A stretch of DNA of 64,000 nucleotides from Euptelea pleiosperma (taxonomy: Eukaryota > Streptophyta > Magnoliopsida > Ranunculales > Eupteleaceae): contig CM068551.1 of assembly GCA_035048495.1 (NCBI GenBank), forward strand, positions 19,656,248-19,720,247, in the 5' to 3' direction. Numbering within the stretch: position 1 is the first letter of the stretch; every line of letters starts with the position of its first letter. Shown piece by piece: positions 11,190 to 22,470 of the stretch. Position numbers and translations under genes: made by a program. A model generated the notes under the pieces. The model saw only the letters and a program-made list of their open reading frames with translations. It ran no database searches and had not been told where the DNA came from.

Positions 11190-11700
11190 CAGGGGTATGC
11201 TTATGATTAGTGTTGGGGTGGATACCAACTGCCTAGCGGAATGCCTTGCGATAGTTGAAGGAGCGGATTCAGCAATATTAATGGGTTAGAAAAAAAATTG
11301 GGTGGAATTTGTAATTCCCAAGCAGCGATTAAGGCCTTTATTAATGATGATGTGCCATGAAAGGTTAGAGTGCAATGGAATTCCATCAATACTAGACTCG
11401 AATGGATTAGGTTTAACTTTACTTGGAGAGATAAATTTTGGAGCAAATCGGTGTGCGAATCGAACCTCTTCTCTGAGGTGTGGCTCTAGGAAATGGTGGG
11501 ATAGGCGTCCCCCCTTCCTCAGTTCGGTTGTGGACCCCTAGTACCTATTACCAATTCGATTCCTAAGTCAGGTTTTTTATTTCGATTTTGTACATCCCAC
11601 TTAAGGGAGTCTTTGTATTCCCCTATTTATGTATTCTCTCTCTTTTTTCTTAATGTACTTTTTCACTTTGCAAAAAAATATAATTTTAATTTGTGATTAC
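11190..11700 (+). mobile_element. LINE RNase H remnant, C-terminal part and 3' end
   Basis: Reads TNCLAECLAIVEGADSAI, then CNSQAAIKAF and KVRVQWNSINTRLEWIRF, the second half of a plant LINE RNase H domain with frameshifts. It continues into a pyrimidine-rich 3' tail (around 11640) typical of L1-like 3' ends. Confidence 0.6.
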
Positions 11701-11811
11701 AATCCATTTCATATCTGATTTAATTTTACTAGTTCATTGTAATCTGTGATTGTAATCTATTGTATATTTAGTTAAACCTGTAACAGCCATTATTCTATTA
11801 TGTTATTTATA

Positions 11812-13054
11812 CTAGTGGTGCCCCGTGCCATCGGCACTCCTCAACAAAGAATTTGTCAAAATCAGGTGAGTGGCAGAGATCCACCATCCATTTGGGGCAG
11901 GATTAGATCTCGGCCCTTCTTTGTTAATGCTTGTAAGAAGAGGTATAAGTAGGGAGACAACCAATGTGTTTTGTTATATAGAATAGTAAATGGCCCATGC
12001 CCACTGCACTTTCCGACAAAAGCGTTTGTAAACATTGGGTGCCTTCGACACTCAAACAGTAAAATAGACTGGGGCGTTACCATTTTTTCCATTATAACAG
12101 CTGTTATAATGGATTGTAACGCGCAGAGGGAGAAATGAAAAAATAACAGAAATAACAAAAAATAACGATGTTGAAATTAAAATTTTGAATAAATTGAGGT
12201 CAAATGAGGCGGATTGAGTAGCTGAAATCTAACTGTCCACATTAGATCGATGGATTTGATATCAACCACTCTTTATCTAACCGTCCAAATTAGATTGATG
12301 GATAAGATAAGAGAATACAACTGAGTTGTCTTGATATATGCGTGGGTGACTCATGCCCGCGGCACTTTCCGACAAAGTGTTTGTCAAAATTGGGTCGGAG
12401 TTAATCTCAGCCATCGATATAAAGCATAGTGGATCTCAGCCACTCATTATTGAAGCCATATAAGATAAGAGGGCATATAAGAAAACCATTAAATTTTCGT
12501 TAAATTCTATTTTTTTTTAATTTTCAATTTTGAATTTCAGCACCACTTTTTTCCATTAAAATTTGTTAAATCCATTTTTGCCCCTGGCCGTTTCAATCCG
12601 TTTTAATGGTAACACCCCTCTCAAGGCATAAAAGTGGGGCTCTTGAGCTTGTCCCTTGGGCTATATGTCCCTTGGGCTATATGTAAATCCAACCTTTTTC
12701 ATTCATTATATGTAGGTAAATAGTAGGTGACCCGTATCCTCGGCGCTCATCAACAAAGCGTTTGTCAAAATTGGGTGTGAGTTGCTGAGATCCACTGTCA
12801 ATTTGGTGTGATAAGATCTCGGCCATCCTTTATGAAGCCGGATGAGAGGGGGAGACAACCGTCCTATTTTGTTATATAGACTAGTAGGTGGCCGTGCCCA
12901 CAACACTCTCCAATAAAGTATTTGTCAAAATTGTATGTAAGTAGCTGAGATCCATCGTCCATTTAGGAGAGAAGGTCTCGGCCCTTCTTTGTTGAAATCA
13001 GATAAGATAAGATAAGAAATAAGACAACATTGAATCTCTGTTTTGTTATATAGA
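11812..13054 (-). mobile_element. Head-to-tail array of mini-Helitrons
   Basis: On the minus strand each unit starts TCTATATAACAAAAC and ends in a GTGCC..GGCAC-type hairpin plus about 9 nt and CTAG. Clear units are 11812-11982 and 12881-13054, with decayed ones between (starts near 12345 and 12718). In the junction at 12880 the 5' TC of one unit directly abuts the CTAG of the next. Outer flanks show the expected A (11811) and T (13055). Shared interior phrases are CTGAGATCCACCGTCCATTT and ATCTCGGCCCTTCTTTG. One unit carries a CCGTTATAACGG foldback fragment (about 12060-12180). No reading frames. Confidence 0.75.
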
Positions 13055-13780
13055 TATCTTTGATATGGTATAGGATAAATCCCCGTAGTAAATCGATTAT
13101 TCAAGTTGAGTGATCAAATTTTACGAAGGTTGCATGTTCCTTTCTTATTTTCTATTAGCCTTTCATTTTGAAAGATTGACTAAATCAATTTTTAATAAAC
13201 ATGATAGATTTTTTTCTCAAGTAGGAGTGGAGCAAGATTTTGTAAAATGTCATTAACATCGTCGCAAAGGACGTTTACTTGCTATGGTGTGAGGGTGAAG
13301 TTTTAGGGTTAACATTTCATCAACAACTAGGTCATCATTTACTTACAAGGGTAAAGGTGAAGCTTTAGGAGTATATTAAGGGAGGGACATTACAAAATGG
13401 TGCTCTGCAACAGACTTAGTCCGTTAGCATTGCTCTGTTGCTGAAGTTTTCACGATCAACAAGAACCGTTGTAAGTTTTGCGGAAAACTCTTTTAGATCG
13501 GGTCCGTTCTAAAACACCACCCAAATTGCAAAAAATCGATGCACCTATCGGTGCTCGCGAGCTCGACCGTGGATATCACGAATTCAAAGGGGGTTGTCAG
13601 CGCCCCCAAAAGTGAAAAAAGTGATGTCAGCTCGACGCTGACAACCACCATTGGATTCTTGAAATCCAGGCCGAGTACACAAACACCAAGAGGGGTCAAA
13701 AAAATGGGGGTCCCCCGAGCCCAAAACGTCGGTGTTACCCCTGATTATTTATAACATTTATTTTACAGATCAAACAAAAA
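13055..13780. other. Unassigned intergenic sequence
   Basis: A GC-richer stretch at 13490-13740 ends in GGGGGTCCCCCGAGCCC, the terminus of an F2 element. No continuous reading frame with a recognisable product is present. Confidence 0.5.
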
Positions 13781-14124
13781 GTGATATAGCATATATAATT
13801 CCCTTATAGCCAATGGATTCAAGCATTTCAATGTACTCAAAAGCCAACAGCTAGAAATCACCAATCGAGCTGATTTTTGGTGGGTGTGCTGAACATTCAT
13901 GGTTCAATGGATCTTAAAGAGTACCACTTGTCATTTTGATGTAGACATCAAACTACCATAGACATTAAAGTTGTTCTCTGGTTGGAAAGAAGTCAACTTC
14001 CATTCTTTTAAGATTGGATGAATCTAGCCATCTGCCCACTATATTTTTCTCTCAATAATAAATGACATAGGGTTCAACCAAAAAGGTACAAAAAGAAGGA
14101 AGGAGAACAAATTGCCAAGCAATC

Positions 14125-14470
14125 TCCAAAGGGTCGGGCTCGAGGGACCCTCATTTTGACACTCATTTTGGCGTACCCACATAGAAAATGAATCAATGAC
14201 GGATTTTTGGTGAGGATGATCTCATGGTCCTCACGAAAATTCAAATCATTCTAATATTCATAATCTGAAGAATTATGGACCGTCGATTTTTACAATGTAA
14301 CTTGAAAACCACATTTGATGGGGTTAGAAATTTCAGAATGGGCTGATTTTTTGTTGGGGTGATCTATATGTTGAGGAGATCATCCCCACTAAAAATCAGC
14401 CATTGATTCATCTTCTATGTGGGTGCGCCGAAATGGGTGTCAAAAATGGGGGGCCCCCCCGAGCCCAACC
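14125..14470. repeat. F2 foldback MITE, near complete
   Basis: Runs from GGGTCGGGCTCGAGGGACCC through GAAAATGAATCAATG and the two mirrored AATCAGCC/GGCTGATT arms to GGGGGCCCCCCCGAGCCC. The arms pair over most of the length. An F1 fragment (13780-13935) precedes it. Confidence 0.75.
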
Positions 14471-14479
14471 CATCTCGAA

Positions 14480-14886
14480 ATTGGTGTTAGATACCTTTTG
14501 GTGAAGAAAACGTAGATTTGTGGTGTGGGCAGATGAATATGAACGGCATGTATTAAAACTTGCCTGACCATCGATGGTCGTAATGCCGGGCACATGAATT
14601 TTGTAAGGACGAAACACCGTGGAGTGCTTGGCACATATGCCGAGGACTTTTTGCTTTTTCCATTAAAAAAGTCAAAAAACAATCTTAAAAAACTCACCTG
14701 CTGAGCACTGCCCCGATGGTTAGGTAGCTACCAGATCATGTCGCACTTCGTGCCATGGTCGTGCAGTGATGATTTTGTGATAAGGTGACAAAACCTTATC
14801 ACAGTTCAACCATGTGACCCTTCATGGCAAGGGGGAACCAGCCAACTGGCTTCATTGGTTCATGACTTCTAATTCTCCATTGGGTT
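14480..14886. other. Unassigned intergenic sequence
   Basis: No gene or recognised repeat; only short reading frames without familiar motifs. Confidence 0.5.
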
Positions 14887-15255
14887 GGGCTCCAGTAACC
14901 GCCCTAAAATTACAGGATCCGGCTACATGGCACAATATAAGCCACGTGGCATACTCTTAGAGGACTCTAACCGTATGGATGTTTGGCCAATCTTTAGGTG
15001 GACTTATAAACCAAAAATCAGCCTGATTAGTGATTTCTAGGCATTCGATCTTTGTACCTAAAATACTGATCAAATTCCCATAGTTGAGATCAACCCATGA
15101 AAATAAGTCCAATCCAACGCCTATAAATCACTAATCAAGCTGATTTTTGGTTTGTAGGTCTACTTAGGGATTGGCCAAACATTCATACTGTCAGAGTCCT
15201 CTAAGAGCGTGCCACGTGGCTCATATTGGAGCTTTTAGGGCGGTAACTGGAGCCC
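14887..15255. repeat. F1-core foldback MITE with a different terminus
   Basis: The F1 core (CCACGTGGCATACTCTTAG, TATGGATGTTTGGCCAATC and the mirrored arm) is bounded by perfect 23-bp inverted ends. They run from 14887 (GGGCTCCAGTAACC...) to 15255 (...GGTAACTGGAGCCC) instead of GAGTAAAAC. No clear duplication of the target. Confidence 0.75.
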
Positions 15256-15349
15256 GACCTTTCCCCATTTTAATTAAGTATAGAATAAATGTCAAAAACA
15301 TGAGTGAGAAACAAAGAAATTTGTAGACCAGTTTCTAGTAGAACTTTAC

Positions 15350-15590
15350 TGATAGACATCCTTATGAGCCAAGTGGAACACTCTTAGAGATCACTGACTA
15401 TATGGATGTTTGGCCCAACCCTAGGTGAAATTAGACTGATTAGTGGCTTCTAAGCATTGGATTGGAGTCGTTTTCGTGGTTGGTTTTAAACCATGTAATT
15501 TTGAGCATTATTTGTGGTACAATGATCCAAAGGTTTGAAATAATTAATCAGGCTGATTTTTTATACGTCCGTAGGTCCACCTGAAATCAC
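15350..15590. repeat. F1 MITE fragment
   Basis: Contains GAGCCAAGTGGAACACTCTT, TATGGATGTTTGGCC and CAGGCTGATTTTT in F1 order; both ends are lost. Confidence 0.6.
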
Positions 15591-15599
15591 CAGTGGTCT

Positions 15600-16038
15600 C
15601 TAACATGGTTTAAAATAACGCCGTTTAGCCCCAAGCTCTTTACCGTAAGAAACATTTTGATGCTTAAAAAATAACGGTCGTTCTTTCCGTTTTAACGGCC
15701 GTTCTTTTCTGAAAAAACAATTGTGGAGAAAAAACGGTTGTTATTTTCGTTTTCTATTTTGAATTTTGAATTTAAGAACCGTTTTTTCCGGTGTTGTTTT
15801 TTTTTTTTTTGCCCGTGACGCCGGTACTTTTGGGCTGTGTCCAGTGTTTTTGTTTGGACAAGCCAGTGACCATATTCAAGGTTTAAATTTTCGGTTTCGG
15901 TAGCCATTTCGGTGAGGCCCGAAACCAAAATTTCAAGATTTCAGTGGTTTCAGTTAAAAAAACTCATATTTCGGGGCTTTCGGTACTCCCCGAAACCGAA
16001 ATTTCGGACCAAAAGGCCGAAATTTAAAACCTTGACCA
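15600..16038. repeat. Two adjacent word-repeat foldbacks
   Basis: At 15605-15800 are repeats of AACGGCCGTT-type words starting ATGGTTTAAAATAACG. At 15877-16036 is a foldback made of CGAAACCGAAAT/ATTTCGGTTTCG words bounded by CAAGGTTTAAATTTTCGG and CCGAAATTTAAAACCTTG. Both lie just downstream of CSLG-B. Confidence 0.65.
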
Positions 16039-16172
16039 TATTGCAATGCAAATAAAACACAATAATTTGCAAACAATTTTAGTATTCCTACCAAATGAAA
16101 TTGAAATTACTTAATAGATAAGAACAACGTACAGATCCCACATACAAGAAATCAGGAAAAAACAGTGTAGAA

Positions 16173-19100
16173 TCATAACCGGCCCTTGTCTTTCCTTGTG
16201 ATCATCCCTTCAATAATGGGGTAACTGAGAACTAAAATGAAGAATGAGAGGAAAACCTGTCCAAACATCTCGTCATAACTCTTATCAATGAACACTCTTC
16301 GTGCTCCGCCGATGAAGCATCCTAAGTTCAGAAGGACCAGGATAATCATGGGAATAAGGAAAAAACTAGCCCCTCGTAGATTAAATTTACCCTTCTCATA
16401 CTTCTTAAGTTCTTCTTTGTCGACAACTTTATTCGTTAACCGGAACACGGCCTTCGTTAAACCCGTCCACTTCATAAAAACGTCCAAACATCCAAACAAA
16501 CTTGCTGTAATTGATTTCACCATCCAAATTCTCTGCTCATTCCACAATGTCGTTACGGTTCCACCACTGGAGACGACCTCCCATAAATGTTGACAAAGGG
16601 AGGATACATACACAAACAAAAACACAACAAACCATGGACTGGAAACCTGTGATGGGATCGAAATAATACTGTGTTAGAGAACAATACCAACATTTCATAT
16701 AGACTTTAGAACACCCGACTAGTCCCCCGGGACACGCTAGTCACCCCTCTACATGTGCCAAGTGTTCTGAGAGAGTTTGATGTGGACTGAGCCACCTATT
16801 GTTACTCTTCCAGGGGGTGGCCCCAAGGAGAGTTGAACTCTTCTCGAGCAGAGTCCTGGCCATCAGAACTCGTTAACCCTTTGTTAAACAACCATTTACC
16901 CCAAAAGATCGACCTGTTAGGGAAAGGTGAAACAACTATGTATACCAACAGGTTGTCGGGCCGACACAACACGTACGTGCGCGGGAACACATCATCCACT
17001 AACACCCTTGGGATTCAATGAAGAAGAAATTAAGAAGAATTTGTTACCTTTGGGTATGCAGGGATGGCATTCAAAAGGCATAGCTGAGGGACGCTACCAT
17101 AGAGCAGAAAAGCGAGGGAAAAGAGCGGTTGGAATGCAAAGTAACCATAACACATGCTCTGAAGAATGGACATTCTTGACATCCCATACGTGAGTGGACA
17201 AAACTTCGAGAGACCCACTTGGAACAACCCGGAGCTCCATTTCATTTGTTGGACTAAGGCATCCTTCATATTCATGGTTGTACAGCCTAAGAAAGCTGGT
17301 CTTGAAGGATAACTATAAACAGAAGTCCACCCTTTGCAATGCAAAAGGTAGCCCGTAAAAGTACTCTCCAGCAAACAATCATACGAGAAACCAATCTGCA
17401 AGTGAAACAACATTAAACGATATGTTATGTCTTTGATTAACAAATGAATTATAATAATAAGTAGATGAGATATTTTTTCAGAATATGGAACTTGCCTGTT
17501 CACCCCATTTTGTGTCCTTCTCGTAAGTACACGACGCCAAAAATCGGGCCTCTTGTAACAGATCTTGTGATGAATCTCCATTGTCGAGGACGTTTGATTC
17601 ATAGTCTTGGGATAGTGATTCGATGAACTTGTTAGAGGGACCGAAGCACCTTTTAGGTTGAGAGAAATAAGCATCTGGACAACCAATTTGAAATTTAGTC
17701 CAAACACTTCGTTAATAATACATAGTTTAATTATCAACAATATGAAGAATTATGATTTACAAGTTTTTCCCTTATATGCATCAAAGGACAAATCAAGCAA
17801 GTGAAGTTATTTATTGAACCTTTTTTCGTTTTTGGTAGAGAAGAGCATTTAATGGTCTAATAGGTGCTTATGTTTTTTCAGATGTAACTTATGTTTTAAA
17901 ACTTGCCGAGTCGACTCGATCGTATTTCGAGTTGACCCGGAATACAAACTCAGATTTGCATGTCTCTCCGAGTTGACTCGGAAACTCGGCCGAGTCTTTA
18001 CCGAGTCGACTCAAAATTAAATGATTATTTTTAATTTCTAAATTTTTTTTACTATATTCTATAATTTTTCAAAGTGTTTTTTAATAAATATTAATTTTTA
18101 TATATTTAAATATTGAATAATTAATTTAATGACTCGCCGAGTCGACTCCCGAGTCTTTGAGGTGACTCGGCCCAATGGACTTCCGAGTCGAGTCCGAATT
18201 CTGAGTTTTAAAACATAAGATGTAACTAATAGGTGTATAAAAATGGTTCTTTTGAAAATATAGATAAAATGGCATTCTAAGTAATTTATTTTTCATGAAT
18301 GGATTTGTATTGAAGGGGCATAACGAGTGAGTATACCTAAAAGGGGCATTTAATAGCCTTTATCTTGTCTTTCGTCATTTTTGTTATAGGCAACAAAGGT
18401 GCCCATGTGAATGTCATGTGGCAACAAAGGTGCCTAGGTGAATGTCATGTGGCAATTATTATAGTAAAACAAATATGATAACCACCTTGCTTCACGACCA
18501 AAAAAAATTGTTGTTTTTAGAGTATGAGGTAATTAATTAATTGGTCTATGTTGTTTTATGTTTCAAATTACCTTGTGTTTTAAAACCCGAAAACTAAATT
18601 CGACTTGAAATTCATCGAGGCGACTAGTAAAAAATTAAACTTGATTAAATTATAAATTATAATAAATTATAAAAATATTAAATAATATCAAATTTTAAAA
18701 TATGATCCATAAGCCATCTAAACTAAAAATATGATCTAATATAAAATACATATAAGAATTTTTTATTCGTCATCTTTACAAACATTAACCAAACTAAAAA
18801 TAGGCTAGTAAACATAAAACATATTAACAAAATATATACATTTACATTTGTAGTGGTGTACTGTCAGGCTCTGATTGGATCGGGTTACCCAAAGCCTAAG
18901 TTCAATCCCAACCCGATTTTGCTCCAGTTGTCAGAATTCAGGCCCGAGCCTAACTTGAGTACTACGGAATGGGCCAACCCAACCCAAGCTCAACGTCAGG
19001 TTGAGCGCACCCAAGTTGCAACCCTAACTCCATAAATACAGAAAGGATAATATATAAAGCATAAGTATTTCTCCCTACAAACGTACCCTCTTGCTTAGGA

Positions 19101-21333
19101 CTTCCATATACTGCTTGTCTCTTCATGTAAAAGCCTGTACCAGACAAAACTGGTCCCCTAAGCCCATCCATACCTTGCCACTTTGTCTGAAATGGGATCC
19201 AAAATTCAGCAAAATCAATAAAAACTTCAGCTTAAACCACCCATTACATGGGAGATCGAGGAGTACTTTGTTTTATTTATTTACCTTGTAAGCGGATCTC
19301 GCTTGACCATCGTAGATATCATTCTTGCTGACGTTGTAGAAGATCTGAGGAAATTGAACGAAAGCTAGAGAGCGAGATTTATGGGGGTCAAGGTGGAAAC
19401 ACATGGCCTGTAGAGCTGAGGTTGGATCATTGCAATACATATCGCAATCTAACACCAAAAAGTAAGCAGCATTGCTTATTACACCGGACACGCGAAGCTG
19501 CACCAACAATGGTTATGTTAGTTGACATCGAGAGAGAGAGAGAGAGAACGGTTTTAAACTTTTCATACTTACAAGGGCATTAAGAGCTCCGGCCTTGAAA
19601 CGATGAGGATAAGTTGGCCTTCTTTCACGAGAAACGTAAACAAGACGGGGAATCTTCGTTTGCTCGTTCTTCATCCCATCCTTTTCATCACGTATGATCT
19701 ACAAAATAGCATCGGCATCACACGATCAACATTTCTTCTTCTATCAATCCTCGAGATTCACCTTAGTGTGAATTTCGACGGTATGGACATCCAAGGGTGT
19801 TGACAAAGGGGATATGTCCACCTCAGGATGACAGCAACACAGGACAATCCTCAACCTAGACTGGCTAGATGAAGTCTGGGTCAATGAACATCAGTGGGGT
19901 GGAGGTATTTTTGGACCACCACCTCAAACTTTAGGAATACCCCTTGACCTACTTTAGCCGTCAGTCACGTATTAAAAATACCACAAGTTGATGGACCCCA
20001 TCTCAATTTGTGATCTTCATAATACTAACGAAAATTGGAACAAGCCCATTAATAAACCTTTAATGCGAGTCAACGACAACAAAATTAGGTAAGGGGGTAT
20101 TTCTAATTATTTCAAACTATAACGGGGTATTACAAATTATCATAAAGTTCCAAGGAGTTGTTGCAAAAATACGCTTAGAATCCATCGAGTGTATTCTGAT
20201 AAATTTTAAACGAGTAAAACTTCTATCACACGAAATTGTAAATCACACAATCACAAGCCAATGAGTTCTCGGCACGTACACAAGTGCTTTTGCAACGTAC
20301 CATTCCTATGGCTTTTAGGTGTACGTGCCAAGAACTCATTGGCTATGATTGTGTGATTTGCAATTCGATTGTGACAGAAGTTTTACTCATTTTAAACCAT
20401 TTGATTAGAATATTGCATATATAGTTGCATACTTCAATGACAGGTGGACGATCTTGATTGGTACTGATGCTTGTGCCTGCAATTCCACTACTTTCCCCTG
20501 CCATCTCTATACGTTCCTTAAACAGCTCGTACTTGGTCTGCATTCAAAGATTGGTTAGTTTTATTTTATTTTTTGATTAGTTTTATTAAAATAGCTATTT
20601 CTGGAAAGAAAACAATATGTCACCATTTCATTAGTCTCTGCAAAAAAAGATACTTTTAGAAAGTCACCCCATTAAAGTAAAATCAAAAATCAAAAATCAA
20701 ACCCACCTTGATCTCTTCTTCCTCAGTTCTAAATTCATCGTCCCGGTGAAGACGATCATCATCAGCCATGACTGAGAAAAAAGCTTCTGGACACCTGGTC
20801 TTGAGTCCATACTTCCTACAGAAAGGAAGCCATGACTTTGCGAAGCAGTAAGCTTCTCGAATAGCGTACAAAGTAATGGAAGACCCCCCATCATCTGAAA
20901 GATACACAGAGAGCTTCTCTGGGGTGTAATCAAGGCACATGGCTGACAATACGGTGTTCATCACCTCTAGTGTTGGTTCCTTCGTTGGATCAGCTGTGCA
21001 GATGAACACGTCGATTCCTGGTAACTCTGTGTACACAGGAATCCTTTCTGGGTAGGTTGTGCGAGATACAGGTCGCCAACGGAAAGCTTGAGTGAGGAAC
21101 CAAATGAAGGAGAGAATAAGTTCGGAAGTGAAGATGAGAGTCCATGCTAAGATTGGTATGTCTTCGGTGCTCTCGAAGAAACGTGAAGAAACCCGATAGT
21201 AGAGTAAGGATAGTATAGCTATGGAGTGGAAAAGAACGTGAAGTCTGTTAATGGTTGCACGAGGTTCCTGGACTTGGCCGTCGTGGAGAGGGAGGGTGAG
21301 GGTGGGTCTATTCTCACTCCCAAACACCTCCAT
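16173..21333 (-). CDS. CSLG: Cellulose synthase-like protein G (CSLG-B), complete
   Basis: Eight exons on the minus strand: 21333-20707, 20537-20433, 19698-19573, 19497-19285, 19186-19087, 17674-17496, 17395-17048 and 16646-16173. They splice in frame to 723 residues, the usual CSLG length. Features are N-terminal membrane segments (about 30-50 and 60-80), DDGG (D147-D148), the sugar-binding FKAGALN stretch in exon 3, DCD (303-305), and about six C-terminal membrane segments in exons 7-8. Two family motifs are altered: the expected ED (TED-type catalytic base) is E460-S461, and QxxRW is QQMKW (499-503). Fold and membrane parts look fully conserved, so the protein may be made but with changed or no polymerase activity. 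Intron 6 has a GC donor, and introns 2 and 5 contain MITEs. It is the sister of CSLG-C. Confidence 0.9.
16647..17047 (-). other. Intron 7 of CSLG-B
   Basis: A GC-richer interior (about 16690-17000) holds a tRNA-like B-box sequence (AGTTCAACTCT on the minus strand), but no foldable tRNA was found. Splice junctions on both sides are canonical GT-AG. Confidence 0.5.
17496..17496 (-). other. GC donor site, CSLG-B intron 6
   Basis: The minus strand reads GAACAG|GCAAGT at this junction (intron 17396-17495), matching the GC donors of CSLG-A and CSLG-C. The frame (KWGEQ then IGFSYD) fixes the junction. Confidence 0.85.
17890..18217. mobile_element. GAGTCGACTCGG word-repeat foldback with target duplication
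   Basis: Bounded by TATGTTTTAAAACT and its complement AGTTTTAAAACATA. It is filled with repeats of CCGAGTCGACTC at both ends and an AT-rich centre. The flanking AGATGTAACT occurs at 17880-17889 and 18218-18227, a 9-10 bp duplication pointing to a Mutator-like insertion. Located in intron 5 of CSLG-B. Confidence 0.8.
18550..19040. repeat. Further word-repeat sequence in CSLG-B intron 5
   Basis: Starts TTGTGTTTTAAAACCCGAAA, has an AT-rich middle, and ends in a CCCAACCC/GGGTTG-rich portion (18870-19025) of the same style as the other word-repeat foldbacks. The pairing is imperfect and the ends are uncertain. Confidence 0.4.
20212..20388. mobile_element. 177-bp palindromic MITE with 9-bp target duplication
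   Basis: Ends are GAGTAAAACTTC and GAAGTTTTACTC. The arms pair through AAATCACACAATCA, GCCAATGAGTTCTCGGCACG and GTACACAAGTGC. ATTTTAAAC flanks it on both sides (20203-20211, 20389-20397). It sits in intron 2 of CSLG-B, 44 bp from the exon 2 donor. It shares its ends with F1, and two further copies lie in tandem at 25462-25841. Confidence 0.88.
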
Positions 21334-21420
21334 TTCTTCTTCTTCTCTCTCGTCCCTCTGTACTCTCTACTCTTCTGTTTGGTTCTCTTGCAATTGCCGA
21401 ATCCAAACATCTCTTTCTTG

Positions 21421-21428
21421 TTTAAATA
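21421..21428 (-). promoter_or_regulatory. TATA-like box of CSLG-B
   Basis: The minus strand reads CCTTTATTTAAAC about 90 bp upstream of the start codon. The same CCTTTATTTAAAC lies upstream of CSLG-C at 40190-40197, so it is conserved between the two sister promoters. Confidence 0.5.
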
Positions 21429-21841
21429 AAGGTGGTGTTGTGTATAAAAAAATGTGAGGGGGGTGATAATCCCAATAATTAATGCAGTACTACGTGCCAC
21501 CCCGGTGCAGGATAGCAGAGATTCGTTTATTACAAATAATGACGCGTCTTTTTCACTTTCTAAAAGCTTCCTAGTATGTCCACAAGCCATTTGTGTTCTC
21601 ATCTTGACCGTTGATTCTGAGGGAGTTTGTCTACTTTTCTTCTTTTTCTAAATTTCATTTTGCAATTGAGTAGTGATGAATGATGATGTCTGGCAAGTTG
21701 TGTGCCTCACCGCCGCCCCATGGACCCACTGACCAGTGACAACATGGGATGTTTGGGCCAGCGCTTGATGGGATATACAGCCCAAAGATCACTCTGCCTG
21801 GTAATCTCTATGTAAGGCCTTTTTATGTACGATAATAAAAA

Positions 21842-22165
21842 GGGTCAGGCTCGGGGGACCCCCATTTTGGCGTACCGTACCAACATAGAAGATGAATCAA
21901 TGGCTGATATTTGGTGAGGATGATCTCTATGGTGAGGAGATCATCCTCACAAAAATTCAAATCATTCTGATATTCATACTGGTTTAGATGTTGAAAAATT
22001 ATGAACCGTGGATTTTTACCATTAACTTGAAAACCACGTTTGACGGGGTTAGAAATTTCAGAATGGGCTAATTTTTTGTTGAGGTGATTTATATGGTGAG
22101 CAGATCAACCTCACCAAAATCAACCATTGATTCATCTTCTATGTGGGTCCCCCCCAGCCTAACCT
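21842..22165. mobile_element. F2 foldback MITE with 9-bp target duplication
   Basis: Runs from GGGTCAGGCT to AGCCTAACCT, flanked by TAATAAAAA at 21833-21841 and 22166-22174. Interior words are GAAGATGAATCAATGGCTGA, GGTGAGGATGATCTC and their mirrored forms. This copy supplies the best evidence that F2 is a Mutator-like MITE. Confidence 0.82.
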
Positions 22166-22189
22166 TAATAAAAAACTAAATAAAAAATG

Positions 22190-22470
22190 TAGATGTAGAG
22201 GACTCCCGTTGCAGTCTATGCCTAAAAGTCTCTAATGTCCCTGCATAGATCATTTTTTGGGCCCAATGACTGGATGTCCAGCCCCCTGTTGGTGGATAAA
22301 CACACTAAAAATCAGTTTAATTGATGATTTTCAATCTTTGGATTTATTACCCAAATACATACTTGAATACAACGGCTAAAATCAATCTTAAAAGTACTAA
22401 AATCTATGGCCAAAGATAACAACGGCTAAAATCAATCTTAAAAGTACTAAAATCTATGGCCAAAGATAAC
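22190..22470. repeat. F1-related fragment with a 50-bp tandem duplication
   Basis: Relatives lie at 33970-34240 and 44095-44335 (shared GCCCAATGACTG, TGGATAAACACACT, ATCAGTTTAATTGATGAT). Here 22371-22420 is repeated exactly as 22421-22470. Confidence 0.7.

Noticed and set aside
16790..16880. tRNA-like sequence in CSLG-B intron 7 (B-box-like AGTTCAACTCT on the minus strand)
   Set aside because: No matching acceptor stem, D-arm or anticodon arm at tRNA spacing could be built; probably a decayed tRNA-derived repeat or chance.
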